Assembly (NCBI RefSeq): GCF_021129305.1
Contig: NZ_JAJOMB010000011.1
Location: 186,001-250,000 of the forward strand
Source of the DNA: Kineosporia babensis
Lineage (GTDB): Bacteria > Actinomycetota > Actinomycetes > Actinomycetales > Kineosporiaceae
Length of the DNA stretch: 64,000 nt
Reading direction: 5' to 3'
A model generated the notes under the pieces. That model was not told where the DNA came from and made no database searches. It saw only the letters and a program-made list of their open reading frames with translations. Below, in pieces: positions 45,482-54,072 of this stretch (position 1 is its first letter; the number at the start of each line of letters is the position of its first letter). A program made the translations under genes and the position numbers.

Positions 45482-46174
45482 TCAGAACATCGGCCGGATC
45501 AGCAGGTCGGGGGATTCGGTGTCGTGCAGCGCGGCCAGGGTGGGGGCGTACATCCGCTGCTTGATCAGCCCCAGGGTGGCGCCGGCCCGCGGGGCCAGCT
45601 CGGCCGCGTACTTCACCGCGCTCGGCACCACCGCCTCCTCGGCCGCGGTTATGTCCACCAGGCCCACCGCCTGCGCCTCGAGGCCGCCGAAGCGCCGGCC
45701 GGTGATCATCGCCTCGTGGGCGGCGGCGACCGGGAGCCGGCTGCGGATCAGCGAGGTCATCGCCACCGTGAACGGGATGCCGATCTCCACCTCAGGCAGG
45801 CAGAAGAAGCCGCGGTCGGCGCGCATCAGGCGGAAGTCGTGGGCCAGGGTGAAGATCGCCCCGGCGGCGAAGGCATGGCCCTGCACCGCGGCGACCGTGG
45901 GGACCGGCAGCTCCAGCAGCTTGGCGAAGAGCTGGTGCACGGCGATCACGTAGTCGGTGAAGCGCTGGTCGTCCTGTTCCCGCAGCCACTGCAGGTCCAG
46001 GCCGTTGGAGTAGATCCTGCCGGTGGCGGTGGTGACCAGCGCCCGCGGGCCCTCGGTGTGGGCGACGTCCTCCAGCAACCCGCTCACCGAGGTCAGCCAG
46101 TCCGGGTGGAACACGTTCTCGCCGTCGCCCAGGTCGAGCAGGAAGACGTCGCCGGTCCGGGTCAGGCTGGGCAT
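45482..46174 (-). CDS. Enoyl-CoA hydratase/isomerase family protein
   Basis: A 230-aa crotonase-fold protein. The oxyanion hole regions are SNGLDLQWL and the glycine-rich QGHAFAAGAIFTLAHDFR, and PEVEIGIPFTVAM follows. It is shorter than typical hydratases (about 260 aa) and resembles delta3-enoyl-CoA isomerase-type members. Only one acidic residue is present in the usual catalytic region (the Glu of PEVEIG), which suits isomerase rather than hydratase chemistry. It forms a pair with the crotonase gene 15 bp upstream. Confidence 0.86.
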   Translation of the reverse strand: MPSLTRTGDVFLLDLGDGENVFHPDWLTSVSGLLEDVAHTEGPRALVTTATGRIYSNGLDLQWLREQDDQRFTDYVIAVHQLFAKLLELPVPTVAAVQGHAFAAGAIFTLAHDFRLMRADRGFFCLPEVEIGIPFTVAMTSLIRSRLPVAAAHEAMITGRRFGGLEAQAVGLVDITAAEEAVVPSAVKYAAELAPRAGATLGLIKQRMYAPTLAALHDTESPDLLIRPMF

Positions 46175-46189
46175 GCTCTCGGATCCTCC

Positions 46190-47014
46190 TCATCGGCCGG
46201 TGAACTCCGGATCACGGCGCTGCGCGAACGCGGTGACCGCCTCGATCAGATCCTCCGAGGACATGAACGCCGCGTTCCACGCCGCCACGTGCTTGAGTCC
46301 GATTTGCACCCTACTCGCCCGCTCCGCGTCCAGGACCTGCTTCACGCCCTGAACTGTCAGCGGTGGGTTGGCCGCCACCTGCCGGGCGAACTCGTGGGCC
46401 GCCCGCAGGGACTCCTGCGGGCCGGGCAGCACCTGGTTCACCAGCCCGATCCGGGCGGCCTCGGCGGCGTCCACGTCCTTGCCGGACAACGCCAGCTCCC
46501 GCAGGTGCCCCTCGCCGATGATCGCCGGTAGCCGGTGCAGGCTGCCCAGGTCGGCGACGATCGCCATCCGCACCTCACGCACGCTGAACCGGGCCTGGGC
46601 ACTGGCGTAACGCACGTCGCAGGCGGCGATCAGGTCCACCCCGCCGCCGATGCACCAGCCGCTGACCGCCGCGACCACCGGCTTGCGGCACTCGGCCACG
46701 GTGCTGACCGCGTCCTGCATCGCCCGGATCTCCCGGTGCAGCTCGGTGCGCGGCCCGGCCAGGCCCGGCTGCCCGCTGAACATGTCCTGCCAGCGCCGGG
46801 CGAAGGCCTCCAGGTCCAGGCCGTAGCTGAAGTGCTCGCCCGAGCCGGTCAGCACCACCGCCCGCACCGACTCGTCCCGGTCCAGCTCGGTGAACACCTG
46901 CGGCAGTTCGGTCCAGAAATCCGGCCCCAGCAGATTGCCCTTACCCGGCCCGAGCAGCGTCACCTCGGCGACCGCTGCCTCCTGCCGGACCCGCAGCGAA
47001 ACCAGCTCGGCCAT
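46190..47014 (-). CDS. Crotonase-family protein, dienoyl-CoA isomerase-like
   Basis: A 274-aa crotonase-fold enzyme with FSYGLDLEAFARRWQDM, AAVSGWCIGGGVDLIAACDV, and the acidic region REVRMAIVADLGSLHRLP. The Asp/Glu placing (Asp in DLIAACDVRY and ADLGSLHRLP) is like delta3,5-delta2,4-dienoyl-CoA isomerases. GGAGG lies just before the chosen ATG. The track of the frame is open 28 codons further. It is the first gene of a two-gene operon and is likely to serve beta-oxidation of unsaturated acyl-CoAs. Confidence 0.87.
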   Translation of the reverse strand: MAELVSLRVRQEAAVAEVTLLGPGKGNLLGPDFWTELPQVFTELDRDESVRAVVLTGSGEHFSYGLDLEAFARRWQDMFSGQPGLAGPRTELHREIRAMQDAVSTVAECRKPVVAAVSGWCIGGGVDLIAACDVRYASAQARFSVREVRMAIVADLGSLHRLPAIIGEGHLRELALSGKDVDAAEAARIGLVNQVLPGPQESLRAAHEFARQVAANPPLTVQGVKQVLDAERASRVQIGLKHVAAWNAAFMSSEDLIEAVTAFAQRRDPEFTGR

Positions 47015-47122
47015 GCTGACCTCCGTCGTCGACGCCCAGAACCCGCAAATCATGGCCACTGTAAGTCGAACCGCCACGGTGCGGCAGGATGAGCCCACCG
47101 ACAGTGATCCAGGAGGCGACCC

Positions 47123-48169
47123 ATGGCAGCACCGTCAGCGCCGGACCAGCCTGATCGTGACCCGGTCAGCGATCTGCGGCGGATCGCGTTCCTGCTCGAG
47201 CGCTCGCTGGCCTCCTCGTACCGGGTCAAGGCGTTCCGGGGTGCGGCCTCCGCCCTGCTGCCGCTGGAGCCCGAGCAGATCCGCACGGCCAAGCTCACCG
47301 ACCTCAAGGGGGTGGGCGAGAAGTCGGCGGCGGTGATCGAGCAGTCGCTGGCCGGGCAGGTTCCGGACTACCTGGCCAATCTGGAGCAGGAGGCGCGGCA
47401 GCCGCTGGCCGAGGGTGGCGAGGAGCTGCGGGCGGCGCTGCGCGGTGACTGCCACAGCCATTCCGACTGGTCCGACGGCGGCTCACCGCCGGCCGAGATG
47501 GCCTGGACGGCGAAGGAACTCGGGCACGAGTACCTGGTGCTGACCGACCACTCACCCCGGCTGAAGGTGGCCAACGGGCTGAGCGCCGATCGGCTGCGGC
47601 GCCAGCTGGACGTGATCGAGGTGATCAACCAGCAGCTGGCCCCGTTCCGGGTGCTGACCGGCATCGAGGTGGACATCCTGGACGACGGGACGCTGGACCA
47701 GGACCCGCAGTTGCTGGCCCGGCTGGACGTGGTGGTGGCCAGCGTGCACTCCAAGCTGGCGATGCCCGGCAAGGCGATGACCCGGCGGATGATCGCGGCG
47801 ATCGAGAACCCGCACACCGACATCCTGGGGCACTGCACCGGCCGGATGGTCAAGCCTCGGGAGGGCCGTAACCCCAAGGGCCGGCCGGAGTCCGAGTTCG
47901 ATGCGGACGCGGTGTTCGCCGCCTGCCGGGAGAACGGCACCGCGGTCGAGATCAACAGCCGCCCCGAGCGCCTCGACCCGCCGCGCCGGCTGCTGCGGCA
48001 GGCGGTGGAGGCCGGCTGCGTGTTCTCGATCGACACCGATGCGCACGCGCCTGGTCAGCTGGACTGGCAGATCATCGGCACCTCACGGGCCCAGGAGTGC
48101 GGGGTGCCGGCCGAGCGGGTGATCAACACCTGGTCGGCGGAGGAGTTGCTGGCCTGGACCGGGAACTGA
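47123..48169 (+). CDS. PHP-domain protein with helix-hairpin-helix N-terminus
   Basis: A 348-aa protein. The first 85 residues resemble the 8-kDa/HhH part of family X DNA polymerases (LASSYRVKAFRGAASALLPL, LKGVGEKSAAVIEQSL). The rest is a PHP phosphoesterase with the full metal set: GDCHSHSDWSDGG, LVLTDHSPRL, GIEVDIL, VVASVHSK, ILGHCTGR and DTDAHAPG. The polymerase palm is absent, so it is like the PolX C-terminal nuclease with the DNA-binding head kept. Cleavage of DNA 3'-ends or nucleotides is inferred. A purine-rich GGAGGCGACCC precedes the ATG. Confidence 0.88.
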   Translation: MAAPSAPDQPDRDPVSDLRRIAFLLERSLASSYRVKAFRGAASALLPLEPEQIRTAKLTDLKGVGEKSAAVIEQSLAGQVPDYLANLEQEARQPLAEGGEELRAALRGDCHSHSDWSDGGSPPAEMAWTAKELGHEYLVLTDHSPRLKVANGLSADRLRRQLDVIEVINQQLAPFRVLTGIEVDILDDGTLDQDPQLLARLDVVVASVHSKLAMPGKAMTRRMIAAIENPHTDILGHCTGRMVKPREGRNPKGRPESEFDADAVFAACRENGTAVEINSRPERLDPPRRLLRQAVEAGCVFSIDTDAHAPGQLDWQIIGTSRAQECGVPAERVINTWSAEELLAWTGN

Positions 48170-48177
48170 AAGACCCC

Positions 48178-48268
48178 GCCGGGAGTGACCCGCGCTGCGT
48201 CCCTGACACGCAGCCCGCATCCGCTCCCGGCGAGGCATGAGAAAGCCTCTACCATGACCGGCTTTCTC
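48178..48268. terminator. Two hairpin structures between convergent genes
   Basis: GCCGGGAG (48178-48185) pairs with CTCCCGGC (48224-48231), enclosing an inner GCTGCGT/ACGCAGC stem (48194-48200 with 48208-48214). GAGAAAGCC (48239-48247) then pairs with GGCTTTCTC (48260-48268). They lie between the PHP gene and the P450 gene and probably end both transcripts. Confidence 0.75.
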
Positions 48269-48316
48269 GGCAACGTAGTTGGCACTAAAGCAGCAAATGT
48301 TGTCGGTCCGTGACGT

Positions 48317-49654
48317 TCATCGCCGCGGGATCAGCGCCAGTGGCAGGCCGTTTTTCGGCCGCAGCGTGACCAAGGCCTCTACCACCGGCTCCCGGGCCCC
48401 CGCGGGCCGGCGCACCGCCCGGTCGCGCAGCAGAGAAGCAAGCAGCAGAACGGATTCCAGCAGGGCGAAGTCACGGCCGATGCACAGCCGGGGCCCGGCG
48501 CCGAACGGCAGGTAGGACGGGTGACGATCGCCCTCGCCGGGCCCGGCGCCGAGGAATCGCCCCGGATCGAAACGCAGCGGATCGGGCCAGCTTTTCGCGC
48601 TGCGGTGCAGCAGCCAGGGGCTGACGATGACCAGCGTCCCGGCCGGCACCTCCACCCCGTCGATGGTGTCCGGGCCGCTCGAGCGCCGGGTGATCACCCA
48701 GGCGGGCGGGAACAGCCGCAGCGCCTCGTCGATCACGGCCCGGGTGTACGTCAGCTGCGGCACGTGCTGCCACTGCGGCCGTTCGCCGGCCAGCACCTGG
48801 TCGAGCTCGGCGTAGAGCCGTTCCTGCACCCCAGGGGACCCGGCCAGCAGATGCAGGGTCCAGACCAGGCTGGAGGCGACCGTCTCGTGCCCGGCGATCA
48901 CCAGGGTGACCAGCTCGTCGCGCACCTCCTGATCGCTCATCCAGGGCTCCTGCGGCTCCTGCCCGTGCCCGGCGGCCCGCAGCAGCATGCTCAGCAGATC
49001 CGGATCAGAGGACGTCAGGGGCTGGCTGAGGCGGCGATCGACGATGGCGGCGGTGGTGCGGTCGAGAGTCGCCACCGCAGAACGCATCCGGCGGGCCGAA
49101 CGGGTGGGCAGCCGGCCCAGCGGGCCGGCGGCCAGCGGTGAGGTGGCGCGGGCGATCACCTGGCGGGTGGCCCGCTCGACGGCGTGCACCAGATCCTCGC
49201 CCGCATCGGCCAGGTCGTCGGCGAACAGGGTCTTGCCGACCACCGTGATCATCGCCCGCATGATCGCCGCCTCGGCGTCGATCGGGGTGTAGGCGGGCAC
49301 CTGGTCCCAGGCCGCCCGCAACTGCTCGGCCGCCTCCACGGTGGAGGCCGCCACCTGCTCCAGCCCACCGTGGTGGAAGGCCGGCTGCAGGGTGCGGCGG
49401 TGCCGGCGCCACACCTCACCGTCGGAAGTGAGCAGGCCGGAGCCGGTGACCAGGGACAGCGAGCCGTACTGGATCGTGGCCTTGGTGTAGTTGCGGTGAT
49501 TGCGCTGCAGCACGTGCCGGGCCCCGGCCGGGGTGTTGACCAGCAGCACCGGCGTACTCGGCATCGGGAACGCCACCAGGTCGCCGTGCCGGGCCACGGT
49601 CCGCTCCAGCCAGGCCGGAGGGTTGCGCATGATCGCCGGGACCCCGGTGATCAT
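48317..49654 (-). CDS. Cytochrome P450
   Basis: A soluble 445-aa P450. Seen are the I-helix VIAGHETVASSLVW, the K-helix ExxR in IDEALRLFPP, and the heme loop PFGAGPRLCIGRDFA with the Cys thiolate. The style is that of bacterial fatty-acid or terpene hydroxylases of the CYP102/CYP4-like group, though without a reductase domain. The ATG start leaves out a PLPLDM-like segment upstream that fits the family N-terminus. A CTG overlapping the stop of the GroES-like gene could begin a protein 24 residues longer. No ferredoxin gene adjoins it. Confidence 0.9.
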   Translation of the reverse strand: MITGVPAIMRNPPAWLERTVARHGDLVAFPMPSTPVLLVNTPAGARHVLQRNHRNYTKATIQYGSLSLVTGSGLLTSDGEVWRRHRRTLQPAFHHGGLEQVAASTVEAAEQLRAAWDQVPAYTPIDAEAAIMRAMITVVGKTLFADDLADAGEDLVHAVERATRQVIARATSPLAAGPLGRLPTRSARRMRSAVATLDRTTAAIVDRRLSQPLTSSDPDLLSMLLRAAGHGQEPQEPWMSDQEVRDELVTLVIAGHETVASSLVWTLHLLAGSPGVQERLYAELDQVLAGERPQWQHVPQLTYTRAVIDEALRLFPPAWVITRRSSGPDTIDGVEVPAGTLVIVSPWLLHRSAKSWPDPLRFDPGRFLGAGPGEGDRHPSYLPFGAGPRLCIGRDFALLESVLLLASLLRDRAVRRPAGAREPVVEALVTLRPKNGLPLALIPRR

Positions 49655-49722
49655 GTCCAGCGGAAGCGGGCCGTCGGCGTCGAGCGGGGTGTAACGGGCG
49701 TTGCGCCGGGGGGCTGACGAGG

Positions 49723-50067
49723 TCAGAGGTACAGCCCCGTACGGTCGTCCTCCACCCGGGGAGCGGCCACCGCGTGGATGTCCCGCTCGCGCAGCAGGAT
49801 GTACTGCTCACCGTGCAGTTCCACCTCGGACAGCTCCTCCGGGTCGTACAGCACCCGGTCGCCGACCTGGACCTGGCGCACGTGCTGGCCGATCGCCACC
49901 ACCTCGGACCAGGCCAGGCGCTTGCCCACCGAGGCGGTGGCCGGGATCACGATGCCCGCGCTGGAGCGCCGCTCCCCCGCGTCCTTGTCCAGCGAGACCA
50001 GCAGCCGGTCGTGCAGCATGCGGATCGGGAGCTTGCCCGCGTCGTTCAGGGTGCTCACCTCAGCCAC
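49723..50067 (-). CDS. GroES-like co-chaperonin paralogue
   Basis: A 114-aa GroES-fold protein. It has IRMLHDRLLVSLDK, the mobile-loop region GERRSSAGIVIPATA and VGDRVLYDPEELSEVELH, with a C-terminal tail longer than usual. Normal GroES is about 97 aa and lies next to groEL. Here there is no groEL, and the gene is packed between DUF3618 and P450 genes, so it is probably an accessory paralogue. The start is a GTG overlapping the end of the DUF3618 gene. It may be co-translated with the P450. Confidence 0.85.
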   Translation of the reverse strand: MAEVSTLNDAGKLPIRMLHDRLLVSLDKDAGERRSSAGIVIPATASVGKRLAWSEVVAIGQHVRQVQVGDRVLYDPEELSEVELHGEQYILLRERDIHAVAAPRVEDDRTGLYL

Positions 50068-50359
50068 GGCTCCGGGAGAAGATCAGGACCCCGGCGAGCA
50101 CCACGAACGCCCCCGCCACCGCCGCCAGCCGCTCGGTGCGCAGTTCCCCCTCGGGGGTGTGGGTGACCGACTGCACCCGGGCCGAGACCAGCGCGGCGCC
50201 CTGCTGGGCGATCGCCTTGGGGTGGGCCCGCCCGCTCAGCTCGTCGATGGTGGCGGCCAGCCGCTCGCGCCGCATCTGGATCTGCTGCTCCAGCTCCGAG
50301 GGGGTGCCGGTGATGGTCTCGTTCTCGCCCGGTTTCGGGCCGGGCCCGTTCTCGCTCAT
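50060..50359 (-). CDS. DUF3618 membrane protein
   Basis: A 99-aa protein with the DUF3618 helix (PSELEQQIQMRRERLAATID, ELSGRAHPKAIA) followed by one C-terminal transmembrane segment (LAAVAGAFVVLAGVLIF) and an RSRG tail. Such proteins occur widely in actinobacteria, often near YhjD or phage-holin-like membrane proteins, and their role is unknown. The ATG is chosen inside the longer frame to fit the family. Its stop overlaps the GroES-like start by 8 bp. Confidence 0.85.
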   Translation of the reverse strand: MSENGPGPKPGENETITGTPSELEQQIQMRRERLAATIDELSGRAHPKAIAQQGAALVSARVQSVTHTPEGELRTERLAAVAGAFVVLAGVLIFSRSRG

Positions 50360-50378
50360 TGCTGCCTCTCTCGCGATG

Positions 50379-50843
50379 TCAGACCCCGAGGGTCTTGCGC
50401 AGCGACGCGACGTGCCCGGTCGCCTTGACGTTGTACTTGGCCAGCTCGACCTTGCCGTCGGCATCGACCACGACCGTGGAGCGGATCACGCCGACGACGA
50501 CCTTGCCGTACAGCTTCTTCTCGCCCCAGGCACCGTAGGACTCAAGCACTTCGCGCTCGGGATCCGACAGCAGCGGGAAGGTGATGGCGTCGCGCTCGAC
50601 GAACTTGGCCAGCTTGGCCGGCTGGTCCGGCGAGACGCCGAGCACGGCGAAGCCCTCGGCCCGCAGGGCGTCCAGGCTGTCGCGGAAGTCGCAGGCCTGC
50701 TTGGTGCAGCCCGGCGTCATCGCGGCCGGGTAGAAGTAGACGATCACCCGGCGGCCGGCGAAGTCGGACAGCGAGACCTCCGAGCCGTCCGCAGCGGTCA
50801 GGGTGAACGGCGGGGCGGGGTCGCCGACCTCGAGCTTGGCCAC
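50379..50843 (-). CDS. bcp: Peroxiredoxin, Bcp type
   Basis: A 154-aa thiol peroxidase of the AhpC/TSA Bcp/PrxQ group, which reduces peroxides and organic hydroperoxides. The active-site segment is YPAAMTPGCTKQACDFRDSL, with the peroxidatic Cys in TPGCTKQAC and a resolving Cys five residues on. YGKVVVGVIRSTVVVDADGK is the typical later strand. The GTG start has AGAGGAG eight bases before it. Cytoplasmic, reduced by thioredoxin in relatives. It is read in the same direction as the DUF3618 gene 20 bp further on. Confidence 0.93.
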   Translation of the reverse strand: MAKLEVGDPAPPFTLTAADGSEVSLSDFAGRRVIVYFYPAAMTPGCTKQACDFRDSLDALRAEGFAVLGVSPDQPAKLAKFVERDAITFPLLSDPEREVLESYGAWGEKKLYGKVVVGVIRSTVVVDADGKVELAKYNVKATGHVASLRKTLGV

Positions 50844-50875
50844 GATTTTTACTCCTCTGCGCAGATCGGCAAAGC

Positions 50876-52792
50876 CTACCGGGAGCCCGGTTCGTAGCAG
50901 CACGACATCCCCGTGCGGATCTCGGCCCGCAGGCGTCGCCCCAGCTCGGCGTGCTGGACCTCGATCCGCTCCAGCGCCCGGCGGATCGCCTTGGCCACCG
51001 CCGTGCGGGCCCGCTCCGCCGACCCGGCGAACTCCCGCGACCGGCCGCCGCGGCCGGTCGCCGCCGCCAGCTCGGCGATCAGCCACTCCCGCTCCTGCCG
51101 GGCCCGGGCCGCCCGCTCCGGAGCCTCTTCCTGCCAGCGCTCGGCCTGGGCCGCCAACTGCTCCAGCCGCCGCCGGTACTCCTGCCGGGCCTGCGGGTCG
51201 AGCACCGGCTGAGCGCTCTCCTCACCGGTCCCCACCAGCTCGGCCACCGGAACCGCCCGGCCCGGGTTGGCCAGCAGCACCGCCAGGTGCGCCATCCCGA
51301 CCAGGTCTTCCACCTCGAGCGCCTCGGCGCCGAACTCCAGCCGCCAGCCCTGCTGCTGCCGGGTGCATTTCACCGCGACCGGACCACCGTGCCCAGCCTG
51401 CTGCCGGTACCGAAGTGCGGTAGCAACGTCCTTGGTTCGACCCCGTGCCTCAAGAGCAGCCGCGAGCGCCAGCCGGGACGAATCCGCCGCCGGCCGGTGC
51501 CCGATCGCCAGGTTGTCCGCCACCGCAGTGCTGAAACACTCGATCGCCCGGTCGATCTCACCAGCGAAAACGGCGGCTGCACCCAGCGCTTCGGAGGCCG
51601 ATCCGAAGCAGGACACCCCCAGGCTCGCCATCACCGGAAGCCTGGCGAAGGGTTTCAGCTCGGCCGCGGCCCGGGCCACCAGGTCGTGCTCCCCGGCCGC
51701 GATCCCGGCGTGAATCATCGCGTGCAGCACCAGAAGTCGCGAACTGTTGCTGGGCAGGTCCTCCGGCGCCCCCAAACGGCCCAGCGCCTGGTCGTTCGGC
51801 GCCGAGACCAGGGCGAGCGCAGCGAAATGGGCCTGGTCGAAGGTGCTGAGCGAGGGCGAGTGCGCCGCCCGGCGGATCAGCGGCGCAAGCTCAGCGGCAC
51901 GCCCTTGGTACCAGCGAATCGTCAGCATTTGCAGCACGTACCAGCCTTCGGCATCCGCATCCCCGGCCCGGATCCCCTCCTTCGCGCACAGCTCGGCGGC
52001 CGGTTCGGCCTCGTCGAAGCGCCCGGCCCGGATCAGCAGCATGGTCTCCAGCGCCCGCAGCACGAACCGGGCGGCCAGATGCTCACGCCGTTCGAGCAGC
52101 GCCCGCAGTTCGGCCAGACCTCGCTCGGCGTTCGGATCGGCGGCCAGGAAGAGGTCCACGCAGTGCCAGAGCAGACCGCTGACCAGGTCACAGTGCCGCC
52201 CGGTGAACGAGGCGACCTCGATCAACCGCAGGGCCAGTCCCCGCCGGTACTGGTCCTCGCCCGGCCCGAGCAGGCAGTGGTGGGCCAGGCTCAACGCCTC
52301 GGCCAGGGCCACCGGATCCCCCGCGCGCTCGGCTTCGCGCAATGCGCGCAGCACCCGGGCGGTACCGGCATCGGCGTAGTCGGCCTCGGCGGCCAGCCGG
52401 ATCCGCAGCCGCAACGCCCGGGGATCGTCCGGCGGGATAACCCACAGCGCCTGACGTTGCAGCGCCCTCACGGCCAGTGACTCGGTCAGAGTGCGGTGCT
52501 CGTGCACCCACATGCCGCCCAGCCCCAGCGCGGTCTCGGCCAGTGTCTGCGGATCGGCCACCTCCGCCAGCGCCGCCGCGTGCTCACGCCGGCTGCGGGC
52601 AAGATCGCCCTCTTGATGCAGCGCTCGCCGCCCCGCCGCCAGCGCCCCGCTCGCCCGCATCGCCCGCCCCCTCGCCGCCGCCTCTGCGACAGCAGAGAAC
52701 AGCGGCGGAGCGGTAGATACACGTGCCTCAGGTACGGGTGGAGGCCACCGGAGTCGTGCCGGGCCGCAGTGCCGCCCCCATCGATGGGCCAC
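50876..52792 (-). CDS. Helical-repeat protein, C-terminal part of a large regulator family
   Basis: A 638-aa protein of alpha-helical TPR-like repeats (RTLTESLAVRALQRQALWV, LRALREAERAGDPVALAEAL, GRFDEAEPAAELCAKEGI) and a C-terminal domain ending in AVAKAIRRALERIEVQHAEL, RLRAEIRTG and CCYEP. That end is shared by large actinobacterial ATP-binding/BTAD-type regulators, but the N-terminal ATPase and DNA-binding domains are missing here, so it is a shortened relative. No membrane segment. The GTG start is weak and an ATG 44 codons downstream is possible. Role unknown. Confidence 0.75.
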   Translation of the reverse strand: MAHRWGRHCGPARLRWPPPVPEARVSTAPPLFSAVAEAAARGRAMRASGALAAGRRALHQEGDLARSRREHAAALAEVADPQTLAETALGLGGMWVHEHRTLTESLAVRALQRQALWVIPPDDPRALRLRIRLAAEADYADAGTARVLRALREAERAGDPVALAEALSLAHHCLLGPGEDQYRRGLALRLIEVASFTGRHCDLVSGLLWHCVDLFLAADPNAERGLAELRALLERREHLAARFVLRALETMLLIRAGRFDEAEPAAELCAKEGIRAGDADAEGWYVLQMLTIRWYQGRAAELAPLIRRAAHSPSLSTFDQAHFAALALVSAPNDQALGRLGAPEDLPSNSSRLLVLHAMIHAGIAAGEHDLVARAAAELKPFARLPVMASLGVSCFGSASEALGAAAVFAGEIDRAIECFSTAVADNLAIGHRPAADSSRLALAAALEARGRTKDVATALRYRQQAGHGGPVAVKCTRQQQGWRLEFGAEALEVEDLVGMAHLAVLLANPGRAVPVAELVGTGEESAQPVLDPQARQEYRRRLEQLAAQAERWQEEAPERAARARQEREWLIAELAAATGRGGRSREFAGSAERARTAVAKAIRRALERIEVQHAELGRRLRAEIRTGMSCCYEPGSR

Positions 52793-52837
52793 CGCTGTTC
52801 CACGCCGGTCGCCGGAGGCTCTAGGCTGGGCTGCGTC

Positions 52838-52919
52838 GCGCGAGTGGTGTAATTGGCAGCCACGCAGGATTTAGGTTCCTGTGCCTTCGGGCGTGGGGGT
52901 TCGAGTCCCCCCTCGCGCA
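52838..52919 (+). tRNA. tRNA-Leu (anticodon TAG)
   Basis: An 82-nt class II tRNA with acceptor GCGCGAG/CTCGCGC, anticodon stem CAGGA/TCCTG around loop TTTAGGT (anticodon TAG, for CUA codons), long variable arm GTGCCTTCGGGCGT and T-arm GGGGGTTCGAGTCCCCC. CCA is not encoded. A small TGCCC-CTTC-GGGCA hairpin 20 bp further may help termination. Confidence 0.97.
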
Positions 52920-53082
52920 CTTCAGTACCCCTGGCGATCTGCCCCTTCGGGCAAGTGATCAAAATCCGCAGCCGATTGGCCGCAACCTCGGCACCGGTAC
53001 GCAGCGTCCTACAGATGGGCCGGCCTTGTGCCGACTCGATCGCAAGCAGCGCCGGATGCCTGAGGGACGGGATCAGAATCGA

Positions 53083-53775
53083 GTGACGACGGTACGCGTG
53101 GGGCGGTTCAGCGTCTCCCAGACCCAGGCCGAGAACTGGCTTCTCGACGACACCGCGATGAACAACGCCCGGTGCGGTTATCCGGCGTACGAGGAGTACC
53201 GGGCGCAGCAGTGGAGCGGGCCGCTGGAGGACGCCGATCTGCTCGCCCCGGTGCTGCTGGAGAGCCCGGTCCCGCCGGAGTCCTACAGCTGGCTGCGCGA
53301 GCGGCTCCCGGCCCTGAACCGGGCGCTGGAATCGATCGCGCCGAACGCCGACATTGCCTCCTCGGCAACGCCTCTCGAGCTGATTGCGCCGCTCTTCGAC
53401 GGGCTCGGCGAGCCGGGTGGCGAGGCGGTCGGGATGCCGGTTCTGGCCGGGGTTCTACACCGCAAGCGCCCACGGTTCGTCCCTTTGTGGGACGCCCGGA
53501 TCCGGGCCTGTTACTACGGTCCCGACGCCCCGGTCACACCGGTCGGCGAGCGCTCCCCGGGGCAGTTCGCGACGGCCGTCGCCGCTGCCGTGCGGGCTGA
53601 CCTCGCGGTCGCACCGAACCTGTGGAAGGGGCTGGCCGGCATCGCCGACCGGCCTCCGATCACTCCCCTGCGAGCACTGAGCATCGTGGCCCGGCACCTG
53701 GGGGACAGCACGGGCGTGGTTCCCGAGCAGCGCGAGCCGACGCCCGGCCTGAGTGACATGTACCACAACCCCTGA
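53083..53775 (+). CDS. DUF6308-like hypothetical protein
   Basis: A 230-aa actinobacterial protein resembling DUF6308: FSVSQTQAENWLLDDTAMNN near the start, LNRALESIAPNADI, KRPRFVPLWDARIRACYYG, and PLRALSIVARHLGDSTG near the end. It is soluble, with no catalytic motif I can name. The start is uncertain. GTG 53083 has a loose GGGA upstream, while ATG 53056 and ATG 53026 would lengthen it. It stands alone between tRNA-Leu and the SAM riboswitch. Confidence 0.7.
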   Translation: MTTVRVGRFSVSQTQAENWLLDDTAMNNARCGYPAYEEYRAQQWSGPLEDADLLAPVLLESPVPPESYSWLRERLPALNRALESIAPNADIASSATPLELIAPLFDGLGEPGGEAVGMPVLAGVLHRKRPRFVPLWDARIRACYYGPDAPVTPVGERSPGQFATAVAAAVRADLAVAPNLWKGLAGIADRPPITPLRALSIVARHLGDSTGVVPEQREPTPGLSDMYHNP

Positions 53776-53924
53776 TTGAGGACGTCTCTGCTCCCCTGTC
53801 GAATGGTGGCGCACCTGCACGGGTTTCGGCAGCCGTACGAAGAACTCCCTCGCGCCGTCTCGCAGGGCGAGACCGTCGGGATCACCCCTTGAGCGTTTCC
53901 AGAACGTCACCTAACGTGGACGTA

Positions 53925-54061
53925 GGTCATGAGCGCCAGCGACAAGCCCCGGCTCGCTGGCCGGCAACCCTCCTCCGCGGTGGGGTGCTCCGGGTGAAGA
54001 CCTGGCGGTGGCCAAACGGTCCGCCGCAAGCGCGGACCCGTGCCATCGGGTCCCTGACCCG
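53925..54061 (+). ncRNA. SAM riboswitch (SAM-I/SAM-IV superfamily)
   Basis: The conserved core is evident. P1 GGTC (53925-53928) pairs with GACC (53999-54002). Between them are ATGAGCGCCAGC, ACAAGCCCCGGC and GCTGGCCGGCAACCCTCC, then GCGGTGGGGTGCTCCGGGTGA, the standard S-box order. After P1 a GGCGG/CCGCC hairpin (54004-54008 with 54021-54025) suits the extra 3' domain of SAM-IV-type RNAs. Next are two competing hairpins, GGACCCG/CGGGTCC and CGGGTC/GACCCG, the second ending at the GAGGAG ribosome site. Control of translation by SAM is inferred. Confidence 0.85.
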
Positions 54062-54072
54062 AGGAGTTCGCT

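Noticed and set aside
53925-54002. TPP or cobalamin riboswitch
   Set aside because: The S-box core (ATGAG, GCCAGC, GGCAACC, GGTGC) fits SAM-binding RNA and the THI and B12 box motifs are absent.
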